The notes below the pieces were generated by a model. It was not told the DNA's origin. It saw only the letters and a program-made list of their open reading frames with translations, and made no database searches. Shown piece after piece: positions 35,757-48,288 of a stretch of 64,000 nt of DNA. Source of the stretch: Anisus vortex (lineage: Eukaryota; Mollusca; Gastropoda; Planorbidae). Where the stretch lies: the NCBI GenBank assembly GCA_949126835.1, contig CASBPS010000042.1, positions 558,001-622,000 of the forward strand, given 5' to 3'. The position numbers were made by a program, and so were the translations under genes. The first letter of the stretch is position 1, and every line of letters begins with the position of its first letter.

Positions 35757-36480
35757 AAAAAGATAAGATTAGACAGCCTAAAGGACATACGTTTATAAAC
35801 CTTTTGACTAACATATAATTGCTCACCGCATACCCTTTCACCCTTCCCGGAATAATCCGTTAAGAGTCAAATTTAAATGTAACATAAACTTTCTAAACGT
35901 GGCTGTGTTTAATTTTTAACGAGATATAAAAATCGAACTGAAGAAACATTTATTATAAACGAGAACAAATAAAACAAGAAATTACTCACACGTCAGATAT
36001 TAATAAAAGTTATTGGAAAGTTTGTGTCTAGAATCAAGCTACACGTTTTAAATATTTGTTTTTTTTTTTAGCCTCTATTTGCAGAATCTTTGTTTAAACG
36101 TGTAATAACAAACTTAGTTTCTACGTACATTTCGGGTCCAAAGGGAGGGGGGGAGGTGTCAAAATTGTACAGAGCACTAATGAGAAGAGATATAGAAAAG
36201 GTAATGTAACATTTGTGTACGTAATATATTTGCTGACAATCATTATAAATGCTTCTGTTATTTCCATGGGACGTTATGCCATACACTGGCTCGTGTCACG
36301 ACTTCTTCAATTCAGTACAGTTCATATTTCTTGTTAGTATAATAGACACTGTGGTTTGACAGAAACTATTTAACAGCACTTGTGTTCTACGTTTCATTTC
36401 ATCCATAATATAATCACCCACCTTCCAACCTTTATCGGAAACAGTCTAACTATTGAAATAATTTAAGATAACATTGAGCA
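35757..36480. repeat. Modular repeat copy D, right arm, part 2 and outer flank
   Basis: Resumes with AAGATTAGACAGCC, then CCGTTAAGAGTCAAATTTAA (35860), GTGGCTGTGTTTAA (35900) and the G-run/TGTACAGAGCAC block (36146-36178). The outer part 36285-36480 (CTGGCTCGTGTCACGAC) matches 50988-51180 beyond copy F, so that flank belongs to the family. Confidence 0.6.
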
Positions 36481-36530
36481 TTTTGAAATGTAAAAAAAAA
36501 TATTGTAAAGCGATATTTTTAAAATTCCTA

Positions 36531-36680
36531 TAACGTCGCATTCACCAGAAATACGTCGTTTACACCAGAAGTACGTCGCTTACACCAGAAATTATACGTC
36601 GCTTACACCAGAAATACGTCGCTTACACCAGAGTTACGTCGCTTAGACCAGAAATATGTCGCTTACACAAGAAAAACGTA
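36531..36680. repeat. 20-bp tandem repeat, 7 units
   Basis: The unit is ACGTCGCTTACACCAGAAAT with small variants; one unit has a TAT insertion. Confidence 0.95.
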
Positions 36681-36692
36681 TACTAATTGTAT

Positions 36693-37223
36693 TAGAGGCC
36701 GACCAAACTTCGGTTTTGGTTTCTGCTTCGGTGCCAAAAATATTCCAATGGCCTTTTTCGGTGTGGTTTCGGTTTCGGACTAAGCTATAAAGTTAGCTTT
36801 CAGTTTGTTTTCGGTTTCGGGCGAAAGTGATATTGACTTTCGGTCATCAGCCAAATATATTGCATTTGTCATCTTTGTATTGTTTTGTCTAATTTTATCA
36901 AAATTTTGTCATAATATTTAGATATTAAAATCGTATATAAAGTATGTATTGTCTTTTAGGTTTTTGATATATTAAAGAATTTCAATTCTGAATAAAATGA
37001 TGAATAATAGTCCTAAATGTATATAGCATACAACATTTTATTACAAGTTATATGGTTTAATTAAATGGAGTAAGCTACCAATAAACTAGTTAATATTTAA
37101 AATCTTTTTTTTGGAAATTTAGTTGTTTTTTTTCGGTTTTGAACAAAAGTGTTGTTAAACTTTTGGTTTAAACTTTGGTTTCAGCCGAAAGTTAATAAAA
37201 TTTTTGGTTTCGGTCGGCCTCTA
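36693..37223. mobile_element. 531-bp hAT-type MITE with perfect 8-bp target duplication
   Basis: Terminal inverted repeats TAGAGGCCGACC and GGTCGGCCTCTA, with perfect AATTGTAT at 36685-36692 and 37224-37231. The subterminal parts are rich in TTCGGTTTCGG-like words on both sides, the kind of repeated box that hAT transposases bind. No ORF. Confidence 0.9.
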
Positions 37224-37448
37224 AATTGTATTTCATATAACAGAAGACCCGGAAAAAAAACTTTTTGTGGTTTTTATTTGCATCAACCTATGCATAATTA
37301 ATTGTGAGTTTTGAACATGTGACAGAAGACTAACATTATTTTAAATCAGTAGAAAATCCAGTTGTAGGCTACTATTTTAATATTTTTATGTATTTATATA
37401 AAAAACAGTTTTATTAAAGCGCAAACATTGTAAGAGTTCAGTTGTTGT

Positions 37449-37625
37449 CGAACCGAATGGAACCCGAACTTAAATTATTACCGAACCGAACCGAACCCGA
37501 ACTTAGTTTTTTACTAATCGAACCAAACCGAACCCGAACTTAGGGTCCTACCGAACCGAACCGAACCCGAGCTTATGGTCTCACTGAACCGAACCGAACC
37601 CGAACTGCTAAATGAGGATTCGATT
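37449..37625. repeat. ~35-bp tandem repeat built on CCGAACCGAACCGAACCCGA
   Basis: Five imperfect units, each a run of CCGAA words followed by an AT-rich linker. The word is the complement of the TTCGG boxes inside the neighbouring hAT-type element 230 bases upstream, so the array may derive from such subterminal repeats. Confidence 0.8.
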
Positions 37626-37679
37626 CCCATCTCTACTGCGCATTAGGGATTGCGCTTTCTGTTCTATATTTATTTTGTG

Positions 37680-39960
37680 GGTTGGAGGAGGGGGGGGGGG
37701 AAGGGGGGGTGGAAGATATTTCATCTAGTCACTGCACTGTTTTATTTACAAAATTAAAGCCTTTATGATGAGGCTGTTCAAAAAATGAATGTGCGTGAGA
37801 TAATAGTCGCTATTAAAAGAAGTAAATGCGTACTAATGAAAACATCGTAGTAGCTAATAAAGTGTTTTGGAAATTTCATCAAGAATGTAAAAACATTAAT
37901 TATTTGTTTGCCTGTTTAATGTATTTTCGTTCTAAATTTGAGTAGTGCTATAAGCGTTTACATTTCTGTATTAAATTGAATGCAAATGGTGTAATAAAAA
38001 GAATCATTGATAATTAATGAAACCCTACGTCATAACAAGACTTATTATCTCCCTTGATTTTATTTTGAATTGACTTTAGATGTCTACAATTATATTTAAG
38101 TTGCTTGTAGTGTATTATAGCCTTTTTAAAGTGTAACAAACGTGCATATATACTCTTAGCTAAGTCTATGTAGTCATATACAATTCAGTATGTTTGTCGA
38201 TTGCACTCTAAATCGAAAGTGGAAAAAAATGTACAATTTAAGAAATAAAGTTTATTTGTTCCAACTTGGTTGACTAAGCATGTATAATATCTTAAATCAT
38301 TTCCTTAGCAATACTGTACACATTTATGCTTGTTAATACATTATTTTTTTTAATAATAATAATTATAATTTATAATAATACTTATTGTACAGCGCATATC
38401 CTGTTGAAGACAGTGTTATGAGCTGACAACAGTTACAGAGTACAGACATCGAAGAACAAACGAAACAGACTTGATGCTAGAATATACTAATCTAATGTTT
38501 TTAAGATGCAAAGTTCTTACTGTACTTCAGTTTAAAGTTTTACTATCATTCTAGTTTCTTCCTCTATTTACATACCGAACAGTTTTAGGAGATTCTCTAT
38601 CGCCCCTCCCCAATCTACAAAATTATTTTTCACCCCAAAACCAGTATGCATGTGTTGAATTATTTATACTTTTCGTTTCAATATCTGGTTTATTTATTGT
38701 GATTTTGTTTAAATAAATTATATGGAAAACGATACTATGAATCAATAAATAAGATTCATCAGAAACAATTAGTTTCGAATTATTTATTCTAAATTTGTCA
38801 ATTATTATCTTAGTGATGCTCAAAAAAAAAATTAATGATCGGAATAATACTTTTTAGTGATACCATGTTGCACTTCTCTGTAAACCGGTTTTTAGTAATA
38901 AATGTAATAAATTATTCACAAATATTACACTATAAGCCTCTATTTTTGTTAACTGACAAAATTTGTGGAAATTAGGCTCATATTTCCAATAAAAGCAGTA
39001 CCCAATGTTTTGGACCGAAAACTAAAAAATTATTAAAAAAAATAGTCTTCACCATAAAGTAATGAACCGATGTCAATTATTAATTAAAAGAATGAAGTAT
39101 GCAGCCTTGGAGTGACCTATATCTTCTACGTCATTAGCTACATCGAATACTTCCTGTTTAAAATAAAACACAACTTTATTTTAGCCCCATGTTAGATGCT
39201 ACAGCTTGTAAAAGATCCTAAGTTTGAAATAAGACTCCCGTTCTTAAACCTTAAACACATATTTAGTAAACACTAAACCAGGTTCAGGCATGCTAAATTA
39301 AAAAAAAACAGACAAACAGAAAAAAAAAACAAAAAAAACATACAACAATTTCAGATTTTGAACATTTTTTGTCGAGTAGTCTCCATTCAAACTAACATAT
39401 TCACTTTCTGTATGGGATCTAGGCCTAAGCTAACAAATTGAAAAAATTTAGAAAAGAGGCGCTATGATCATGACTAGTAAATATTCACAACTAGAAAGAG
39501 TAACACTGATAATTAAATCACTAAACTAGAAATGCTTGATCTGGGATAGGCAACCTTTTGATCATTATGTGCCGAAGTTGAACTTCTAATTTATTTAGTG
39601 AGCCAACAGCCTAAGGTTCAACCTGCTCTTTAATAGGAGATCATACTTGCATTATCTTATTAGTTGTCTTCCGAGTGCCAATGTAAATCGTGCCGTAGGT
39701 TGCCATGGTTTGCGCTTGAATACAGAAGAACAAAGATTCAATTTGTAATAATACATAAGACATTAAATTATATGCTAACTTAGAAATAAAACACAATAAC
39801 AATGTTTAAATAAAAATAAGGACGAAAACAATTTTATTTTCCCATATGCAATAATAAATGCATATAACTACCTTTTCTTCTCTCATTATTCCTTCCACTG
39901 CTAATGTTAGACTGATCTTATTGGTTTGTGTCTATGTTCGCTTACAAGAAACAGTTATAA
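37680..39960. repeat. Modular inverted-arm repeat, copy E (left arm and centre)
   Basis: The left arm runs from GGAAGATATTTCATCTAGTC (37711) through GATGAGGCTGTTCAAAAAAT (37767). Central modules lie at 38740-38820 and 39045 (CTTCACCATAAAGTAATG). At 38720-38745 the sequence runs uninterrupted where copies A and G carry the LINE, so this is the empty-site allele. The right arm is absent; the duplicated protease pseudogene follows. Confidence 0.6.
39541..39716. mobile_element. hAT-type MITE
   Basis: The ends GGGATAGGCAACCTTTTG and CCGTAGGTTGCC are decayed hAT-like termini. The flanks TGCTTGAT and CGCTTGAA look like one 8-bp duplication. The same insertion is present in copy F at 48289. Confidence 0.65.
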
Positions 39961-40030
39961 GTTACATACGCTCCTTCTTTACTGAAGATAATTTCCTTGG
40001 TTTGAATTTAGTCTTCCAATTCTATTAGCA
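39961..40030 (-). mobile_element. L2/CR1-like LINE 3' terminal fragment
   Basis: GTTACATACGCTCCTTCTTT matches the shared LINE 3' block and lies at the junction between copy E and the duplicated pseudogene. Confidence 0.5.
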
Positions 40031-41212
40031 AAGGTAATAATATAGTGTTACTTTTATTTATAATTTAATATGTTCATTATAAGATTTTGTTTTATAGGTC
40101 GATAAATAAATATATGCGTTAATTACATAGAGTTTACGTTATTTCTATTTACCTGTACAGGTGACCATGAAAACCAGATTTTGGAAGGCGGGGAGGCGGA
40201 TCTCCACAAACACAAGAAGAACTGTTAGAAGAATCCATGTCATCCGGAGTTTATACCTATTTAACCATTCAGACTAAAACATATACCTAAAGGTCATCAT
40301 TTGTACGAATACATTAAAGCTGTAGCTGATCTGACAGTTAAACTAAGTGTCACCATGACCAGTCCAGACAGACCAGAGTTTTGGCCAAACACAAAGAACC
40401 CATATTTTTTGTCTGCCATGAGAGGAAAGACAACATTGAGGACATGAAGTGGGATGGTGTGGAAAGTCTTGAAGTTCACAGATGAAGACGAACATTGGAA
40501 GCATGGCTGTACTATATGTCTATGTGATACATGTAAAGCTTCAGACAAACCCAGCAAAGTTTGGTGGGAGATTTATGTGAGAACAGCTGTACATTTGGTT
40601 TTTGATGATATTGAGGCAAGGCACACGATATTACGTCTTTTTTATGATAGAGAAGATTGTAAAGTGGTTATTATTAAAGATATTGTATCTGTTGATGAAG
40701 TATACATTAAGCGAGACAGGTGTTGGTTGACCTGTTTGACTTGTGATAAAAATTTGGCAAATAAGTTTGAGAAAATGGAGAAACATTTTGCTGATATCAG
40801 GAAGAAAGTCTACCTCATATACTCAAGGTTTTCTTAAGGAAGATTTTACGCATGTTTTAACATGTAAACATTAACAAAATATTTTGACTTTTATGTATTT
40901 GAATAAACTTTCTACCTACATCTCGATCATCTTCTTGTTGTTTACATCTCTGATGTCATGCTGATGTTGTTATAAAACTGTTTATTAAGATTAGATCAAT
41001 AAAATAAACCTGTAAACAAATGTATCAGTAGTAGGACATCTTGTCATTCTATTACATAACACATTGACAATACCTGACATTTTATAACCTAATGAAATAC
41101 TATTTTTTTTAATAAATATATAAAACTTTTACAAACGGTAAACACGTTTACACATAAATGATAAATGTAAAAAAAAATAATTAAATAAACATTTCATCTT
41201 GTAAAAGAAATT
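40025..41212. repeat. Segmental duplicate, partner of 20790-22120
   Basis: Shares intron, main exon and 3' flank with the first copy. About 135 bases at 40840-40975 do not align with the first copy and replace its C-terminal coding part. Confidence 0.8.
40161..40837 (+). pseudogene. Trypsin-like serine protease-domain pseudogene, copy 2
   Basis: Paralogue of the main exon at 20927-21878. It keeps a good acceptor (ACCTGTACAG before 40161) and the upstream intron. In-frame stops occur at 40226 (TAG), 40262 (TAA) and 40445 (TGA), so it cannot make the full protein. The region around the candidate His reads RTAVHLVFDD. It retains a segment lost from copy 1 (CWLTCLTCDKNLANKFEK). The frame ends at 40837 soon after KKVYLIYS; the C-terminal part with the candidate Ser is missing. 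No exons 1-2 are found upstream, where copy E of the repeat lies. Confidence 0.85.
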
Positions 41213-41660
41213 CGGAATCATGATTATTGATTCAAGCTGTGTCAGCCAATAGGAAGCGCAAACTAGATCATGTGATCAATAGCCTAGTTAAAAAACAAAA
41301 CAAACATGGCGGCGATAAAATTGGTATCTTCCTCTTCCAGTTCACTTAAAAGAGCATGGTATGTATTCTCCATAGATTAGATCGTACTTCTTTCGACCGA
41401 AGTTTTCACCCACCATTTTCGTTTTCGTGTTCTTTGTGCTTTATTTAGAACAGACGCAGCGGCACAGATCAAGATTACTTCGTCGACACTGCTAGAATTC
41501 TTGATTCTTGAAAATAAAATTGCGCGTCGTGATTTTCTGTGAATCGTGATTTACTTGTGGCATGGCTGATTGTGAAACAGCGTATTTTTGATTCGCACTG
41601 AAACAAGATTCTAGTGATTCGCTGAATCATGATTCCAGTAAAAACGTGATTCCTTGATCT
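41213..41660 (+). promoter_or_regulatory. Possible promoter and first exon
   Basis: A CCAATAGG box (41251) and CATGTGATC lie 55 to 75 bases before an ATGGCGGCG in good context (41306). That frame reads MAAIKLVSSSSSSLKRA and meets GGTATGT, a plausible donor, near 41359. No downstream exon is found. The block is partly bounded by inverted GGAATCATGATT words (41214, 41626), so it may instead be a transposon carrying promoter-like sequence. Confidence 0.25.
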
Positions 41661-41875
41661 AGTGTGGCTTGGCCTTATTAGTTTCTATATTAAATTGCAA
41701 TACATTTTAGTCCGTTACAATTAATTGTTTCAATGTGTAGTAACAAGTTTAGTTTACCAAACATTGGGCTGTGTATAACAGCAGACAACAAATACAAAAT
41801 TACAGGCGCATATATATATAAAAATATATAATATTATATAATAATAATATAATATAAAGAATTATCAGATTATCG

Positions 41876-42140
41876 TTACAGTACTAGCGGTAGCGCGTTC
41901 AACTGGTGTACCGAAAGTGCCTGGTTCGAATCCTGGTGCAGGCTAGGATATTTTCCCTGGTCTGGAGAGCGTCCCTAGTTCTACCCAGTACTGATGGGTA
42001 TCTGACCTTAGACGGGGTTAAATAAAGACCGCTGTGCATAGGGTTGGCCACACAATTACTTATTATGCCGTGCTCACAGAAACTGGTGAACGCTGCGTCA
42101 CCTTCCATACGAATCAATTTGGTTCTTAAATTACTGGCTG
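41876..42140 (+). mobile_element. tRNA-derived SINE, snail type
   Basis: A perfect B box GGTTCGAATCC at 41923-41933 with an upstream A-box-like TAGCGGTAGCGCG. The body then runs TCTACCCAGTACTGATGGGTAT, GGCCACACAAT, CAGAAACTGGTGAACGCTGC and ends near AATCAATTTGG. Same family as 59148-59418. Confidence 0.85.
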
Positions 42141-43569
42141 AAATATATAAATTACAATTTTGAGCGATTGATAACATTCAACTCTCTTAACTCCATTTTT
42201 ACTTTCTCACCCCCACCCCCTTCAGCTCCCCCGGAATCGGTATCAGGGTACTGGCCATGAACATGTGAAAATAAAAAAATTACCCCACTGGTTAGTCTAA
42301 CTTGTATGTTGTAAAAGGTGAACAATAATGGTTTTTTGTTGATATTGATATTTATTTACCAAGGTTATAATTCTCTTGTTATGTCTTTGAGTTTGCCTTT
42401 ATTGCACTCTTGTACTGTGTGGCAAATAATACCATTGCTCATTGACAGTGTCGAACATTTTTGAATAATGAGGCAATGTTTATAGTGGCGCCGTTTGTCA
42501 CAAATTTTAAAAGATGCAAAAGGTTTTCAGGTTTAAGAAAGGTATATTTATGCAAGTGAATACATATAGTCCTCTTATAATTTATACATTGCCTTTAGCA
42601 TAAAAACAGTGTTTGTAATTATTTGTTGGTAAATGATGAATTCAAGTCCACAAATCGTTGTACAAAAAGAAGGAGGCAGAATTATTTTGTTTAGTAAGTC
42701 GCTTAGGGTTTTATTTATTTTTGTTTTTTTTAAATGTTTTTTCTTATATTTCCAGCTAACTGACTAACTAATATTTGAAATATAATAATAAAATTATGTT
42801 TTCTTTTTGATGAGTAGTCGATGCACTTTGTTGCATCTTACAACCATTGGACTCCCAATCATTGCAGTTCTCATTTATCCGTAACGAGGAGTTTCTTTGT
42901 AAAAGAAAACATTTATATTCGCACACTATTACAATAGACCTACTTATGTACTCATTGACAAATACAAAGTAAATGGGCAAAAGTCCACCATTTCTCCTCT
43001 GAAGATCATTGCGCTAGCTTTGAGCACAAGACCATTACATAATTCATATCAATGTAGCCTCGCCGCTGCGAACGCGAATAGACGGGGCAGAATTTCTCAA
43101 CGCCTAGTTTTAAGAAGCCGATACGTGGGTTGTGGGTTTTATGGTACCTGTGCATAAATAAAAGCGACGTTATTATGATTCAATTATTTGAACTAGTTTA
43201 AGAGCCTTTACAACTTTATGTAGCGCCACAGGGCAAACGTTTCAGCGCCGCCCCCTTATATACTGTAATTGCTTGTTTAGTGCTATATTTGCTATATTTA
43301 GACTACATTTGCCGCCTCCCTGGAAGTGTCTCCCTCGGGCATATGCCCCCACACTGCCCCCCCCCCCATCTATGTGAGGGCACTGACTAGTATAGATAAT
43401 AGATCCTACAAAATCTAATTTTCAGTAGTAGTTTTAATTTAGTTGGCTTTCTATGAACTTTTTAAAGTACGTAAAAACGTGACGCATTCGTACCAAAAGA
43501 TGTCAAATTCGAACACTTCTATAATCGATGCAAACACATTATATAAATTACCTCAAATAAAATTAGTTT
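42141..43569. other. Unassigned DNA
   Basis: No gene or known repeat recognised. A CpG-richer patch lies at 43057-43085 and a C run at 43357-43366. Confidence 0.45.
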
Positions 43570-44008
43570 ATTTGTGTTTTTTTTTATTAACTCTAGCACG
43601 ATAATAAGTGGTCAGACGTAAAGACTTTAATCTTTAGGCCATTTATAAAATTATTCCTGATATAAATACCAACGATAAAGAAAATACAAATATTGCAATC
43701 GATACACGTTTTATTTGGATAAAAACAAATTGTCCTTTGAACTACCGTCATTTTACGGGTACAGAAATAGGTAAACTTATATTTTACAATAAGTTGAACC
43801 AAAACATAATAATAGCTCTAGAATGAGATGTTGGTGCTATGTAGGCTGTAGACTATTTATGTAATTTGTTCTTATCTAGAAGCTAACAATAAAAATAATG
43901 ATAATATAGATAATAATAATGTTATATAATATAGATTACATCCTTTTGTAGCGCAAATAAAAATGTCATAAAAAAAGAGAGTGTCTCAATTTTATATTAT
44001 ATTATTAA

Positions 44009-44590
44009 TTACAGACGCCCCTTCTATAAAGAAGATTATTACGCTCATCCGTGGTCCGAGACTAGTCTTGCATTTTTATTGATGTTTTAAATGATGTTAA
44101 ATTACTGATTTTCCTGGTTTGTTCAAGCAACCCATTCCATGCACGAATGCAACTCGAGAAGAAAGAGAACTTATATGCATTTGTCTTTATGTTTATCTGA
44201 GCATTGCAACATGTTGATAATGGTTTGTATTTTTAAATTAGAGTTTAATGCCTTATGTATTATTACTACTTTACTCTTTGCCCTTCTGTCTTCTAGTGTT
44301 TCTATGGTTAGTGTTTGAACTATTTGGGTTATTCTTGTCAATTGTGAATATTTGCTAGTTATGAACATTGCAGATTTTTCTGAGTTTGTTCTAATTTTTT
44401 AATGCTTTCTTTAGCTGATAGGTACCATCCAGATGATTTCTAGTATAGGCCTAACTAATGTGAAATAGCATTTTAGTTTTATATTTTTATTACATTTGTA
44501 AAAGTTCCTTTTTATGAATCCTATTGTTTTGTTTATTTTCTAATTACTTCATCAATATGAGGAATCCAAGATAACTTATTTTTTATTATT
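44009..44590 (-). mobile_element. L2/CR1-like LINE fragment, 3' part
   Basis: A minus-strand frame at 44368-44171 reads SQLTRITQIVQTLTIETLED then RRAKSKVVIIHKALNSNL, the C-terminal part of the reverse transcriptase. The ACGCCCCTTCTATAAAGAAG end block lies at 44012. Paralogous in position and truncation to 23572-24185. Confidence 0.8.
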
Positions 44591-44856
44591 GAACGTAAAG
44601 GGCCGGAAATTTTGGTACACTATCAATTTTTAGGTTCACAAAGCATCTTGCGATTTGTCAATAAAATCGTACACTCAGCTTTGCGTAGAAATATTCTGTT
44701 GCATTTAATCTGACTCTTAGCGGCGCTATTCTTGCAGGGGGAGGGGGAAGGGAAGCGGTGAGCATAGGCCTACTTGCGGCGCTAATTGAGCGCATTTAGT
44801 GTGTGTATGGGAGTGGGGGGGGGGTGGAGGTTAGGAAGATATTGCCTCTAGTCACC

Positions 44857-45930
44857 GGATATACCGCTGTAAAATTTCAGAAAGGCCAAGTTGAGCTCTT
44901 AAAAAAGACCAGAAAAGCCAAGTTATGTTACAAATAGTCTGTGTGACCTATTTTGTGCACCCTCCCTACTGTTTTATTTCAACTCCACCCATGTGTCCCC
45001 CCCCCCTCCCACACACACACACACTTAACACACTTTTTCTATTCAAAACCAATAACTTACAAAAAGAAAAAACAGAATTAATTTTGGTTTTGAGAAAATA
45101 ACGTGTTTTTTTTGTTAATTTTTCTTTCGAAATTTAAATTGTAAGCCTAATATATAAGATCAACGATAATCTATGTTTTAATCTAGCCTACCTTTCAACT
45201 TTTGGAACTTAAAAAAATGTTTTCGAATTGTTAGGGTGAGATCATGCATAGGCCTAAGTGGAGAAAAAGCTGACATATTATTGCCCCTCCCCAAACCGTG
45301 CACTATTTTTCCGAAATTGGGCAAAATTGTGACCCTCCCCAAACCCCACCCCTTTATGGGCTAGTATAATTTGCTTACCCTTGCCCCCCGCCCATTTCTC
45401 CCCTACTACTTTGCACTGTTCCACCTTAATATTTTTGTCTCGTATAACTTCTTCCAGTTTATAACCTATATGCTATCCATGTGGGAACTTTTTTTCTATT
45501 CACTCGCAATAAGTAGATGTGGTGTTTACCATGATGTCTAATCAATTTATTTTGTGTTGTTAAATGTGACGTTAAATTAATTATACACCTCTTCCACCCC
45601 ACCCCCCATCCTCGTTACCACCATATCCATTCACTCAATTTCCGACAACCTCAGCACTATTTTTATACGATATAACCGAGCCGTCGCTGGTGACACTGAA
45701 TCAAAACAAATCTGCTGTAGCAGTACAGATTCAGATGACACACGCATTTAGACTTTTAATCGCTTTCCAAAAAATACATTTTGGCCTCTAAAATACAAAA
45801 AATAATGTTAATATTTTCGTGAAAATAAAAGCCAAAATAAAAAGGCTAGGTCGTCGAAAAAAAAAGCCAATATCCCAAGTTTGGATTGAAAAAGCCAAGA
45901 TCTTAGGAAAAAAGCCACTGAGTGGCTGGA
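44857..45930. mobile_element. Unknown 1.07-kb insertion in copy F
   Basis: In the other copies the left arm runs straight from CTCTAGTCAC to TGCACTGTTT. Here 1.07 kb intervenes. Both ends carry repeated AAGCCAAG/AAAGGCCAAG words (44895, 45890), and the middle has C-rich and CA-rich tracts. No ORF or clear terminal repeat; class unknown. Confidence 0.5.
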
Positions 45931-47669
45931 CTGTTTACATAATTAAAGCCTTTATAATAAGGCTGTTCAAAAAATACCTTTGAATGGAATTGTTAAAATA
46001 CTATTAAAAGAAGTAAATGCATACTAATGAAAACATCTTTGTAGCTAATAAGGTGTTTTGGAAATTTCATTTAAAAATGTAAAAACATTAGTTATTTGTT
46101 TGTCCGTTTTTTTTTTTTTTTTTTTTCTAAATTTCAGAAGTACTATAAAGTTTCACATTTTTTATATTAAATTAAATGCTAATGGTGTAACAAAAAGAAA
46201 CAATCACAATTAATAAAATCCTACGACATAAAAAGGCTTATTATCTCCCTTGATTTTATTTTGAATTGACTCCAGATGTCTACATTTATTTTTGAGTATC
46301 TTGAAATATATTATTCCTCTTTGGTGTCTAACAGAATATTATATATACCCGTCACTAAGTCTTTGTTGTTATTTTTATTTAACATATACAATTCAGTATG
46401 TTTCATGAATGCACTCTAAATTCTTAGAGAATGTACGATTTTACAAACAACGTTTATTACTTCCAACTTGGTTGACAAAGCATGTGTAATATATTAAATC
46501 ATTTACATAGCAATACTTTACACATTTAACCTTGTTAAAACATTATTTTTACATAATAATAATAATAATAATAATTGTACAACGCATATCCCGTTCAGGT
46601 CAGTTCTATGCGCTGACAACAGTTACATACAGAGTACAGACAACGAAGAACAGACGAAACAGACTTCATGCTAGAATATACTAATGTTTATAAAATGCAA
46701 AGCTCTTACTGTACTTCAGTTTAAAGTTTTAATATCATTCTAATTTCGCCGTCCATTTACACCCCGAACATTTTTAGGAGTTTCTCTATCGCCCCTCCCC
46801 GATCTATGTTTGAAAAAAAAAAATCAACCATTTGCAGTGGGCGTGTGTTTAAGTATTTATACTATTTGTAAAATGTCTGGTTTCTTCACTGTGATTTTGT
46901 TTACAGAAATTCTATACAAAATTATAATATGAATAAATAAATAAAAACCATAAGAAACAATTAGTTTCGAATCATTTATTCTAAATGTTACAATTATTAT
47001 CTTAGTGATTCTCAAAAATGAAATTAATGCTATGAATGTAAACGGGTTCCTGGTAATAAATGCAATAAATTATTCCCTAAGATTACACTATAAGTCTTTA
47101 TTTTGTTAACTGTCAAAAGTTGTGGAAATTCGGCTCAGATTTTCAATAAGTATTCAATATTTTGGACCCAACACACAAAAAATTATTTTTTTTGAAAATT
47201 AAAGTTTTTACGGTAAGTGAACTTTGTTATAAGAATAAAATCAAATATTTCATTTTGTTAAAACAAGAATTGCCTATTATAAAAATTGGTCTTCACCATA
47301 AAGTAATGAATCGATGCCAATTATTAATTAAAAGAATGATGTATACAACCTTGGGCGACCTATATCTTCTACGCCATTAGCTACATCGGAATACTTCCTT
47401 TTAAAAATAAAACCCAACTTTATTTGCGCCCCTTTTTAGTTGCTACAGCTTGTTAAAGATCCTAAGTGTCAAATACGACTCCGGTTATTTAAACTTTAAA
47501 CATATATTTTAGTAAACATTAAACCAGGTTCAAGCAAACAAAATACAGAAAATAAGATAAACAGAAAAAAATGAAACATACCAGAATATCATATTCTAAA
47601 CATTTATTTGTCGGGTATTCTCCACCTTAACTAAAATATGCAAAACAGTGAACGAATTCAGAAAAAAAC

Positions 47670-48185
47670 TAACCCATAAAAAGAAAGTTTTATTATACTC
47701 CCTTTCTTTGTAAACTAAGTTTATATTTGATTTATATTTTGATAGATTAAAATAAAATAAGTGATATCATACCTTATGCATTCCACACTAAAATTTTGCG
47801 CACCCTTTTTTTTCTAGCATTGGCCCGCAAAAAACACAAAAAGATAACTCGCTTCGTTTCGTCTACATTGTGTCGTTTTCATTCTATTTATTTCGTAAAA
47901 ACGAACATATTCGAAAAGTTTATTTACTTCCGTCTCTTCCGGTAGAGGCAGCAATGTTTGACGTACAATATTTTCCTCGATTCGCAAATTGGTCGAATGA
48001 ATTCGTGATATTTCCAAACGCTATGATGCTGAAAATTTAATAGAATGTATTGTTAGTCGGGTCAAGTCTGCTGGCCAAGTTTCGTCTCGATTGGACGACA
48101 GGAAGTGTTAAAAAAATCGATGCAAAGTTTTGCAGCAACCAGACAAGCAGACAATCAGACAGACAGCACAAGTTAAAAGAATGGG
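47670..48185. mobile_element. Insertion with CAGA-rich tail, possibly a LINE 3' end
   Basis: Absent from the matching place in copy E (39400-39460). The right end carries GACAAGCAGACAATCAGACA, preceded by CCAAGTTTCGTCTCGATTGG. That arrangement is seen at the 3' ends of RTE-like retroelements. The reading frame at 48017-47814 on the minus strand is not recognised. Confidence 0.45.
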
Positions 48186-48288
48186 AGTAATAAGGCGCAA
48201 TGTTTATGACTAGTACATATTCACAACTAGACTAGAAGGAGTAACACTTATGTTTATATCAATAAACTAGAAACGCTAGAGCAGGGCT

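Noticed and set aside
41899..42177. 92-residue minus-strand ORF
   Set aside because: Antisense of the SINE, including its B box (VLGRTRDALQTR arises from SINE body).
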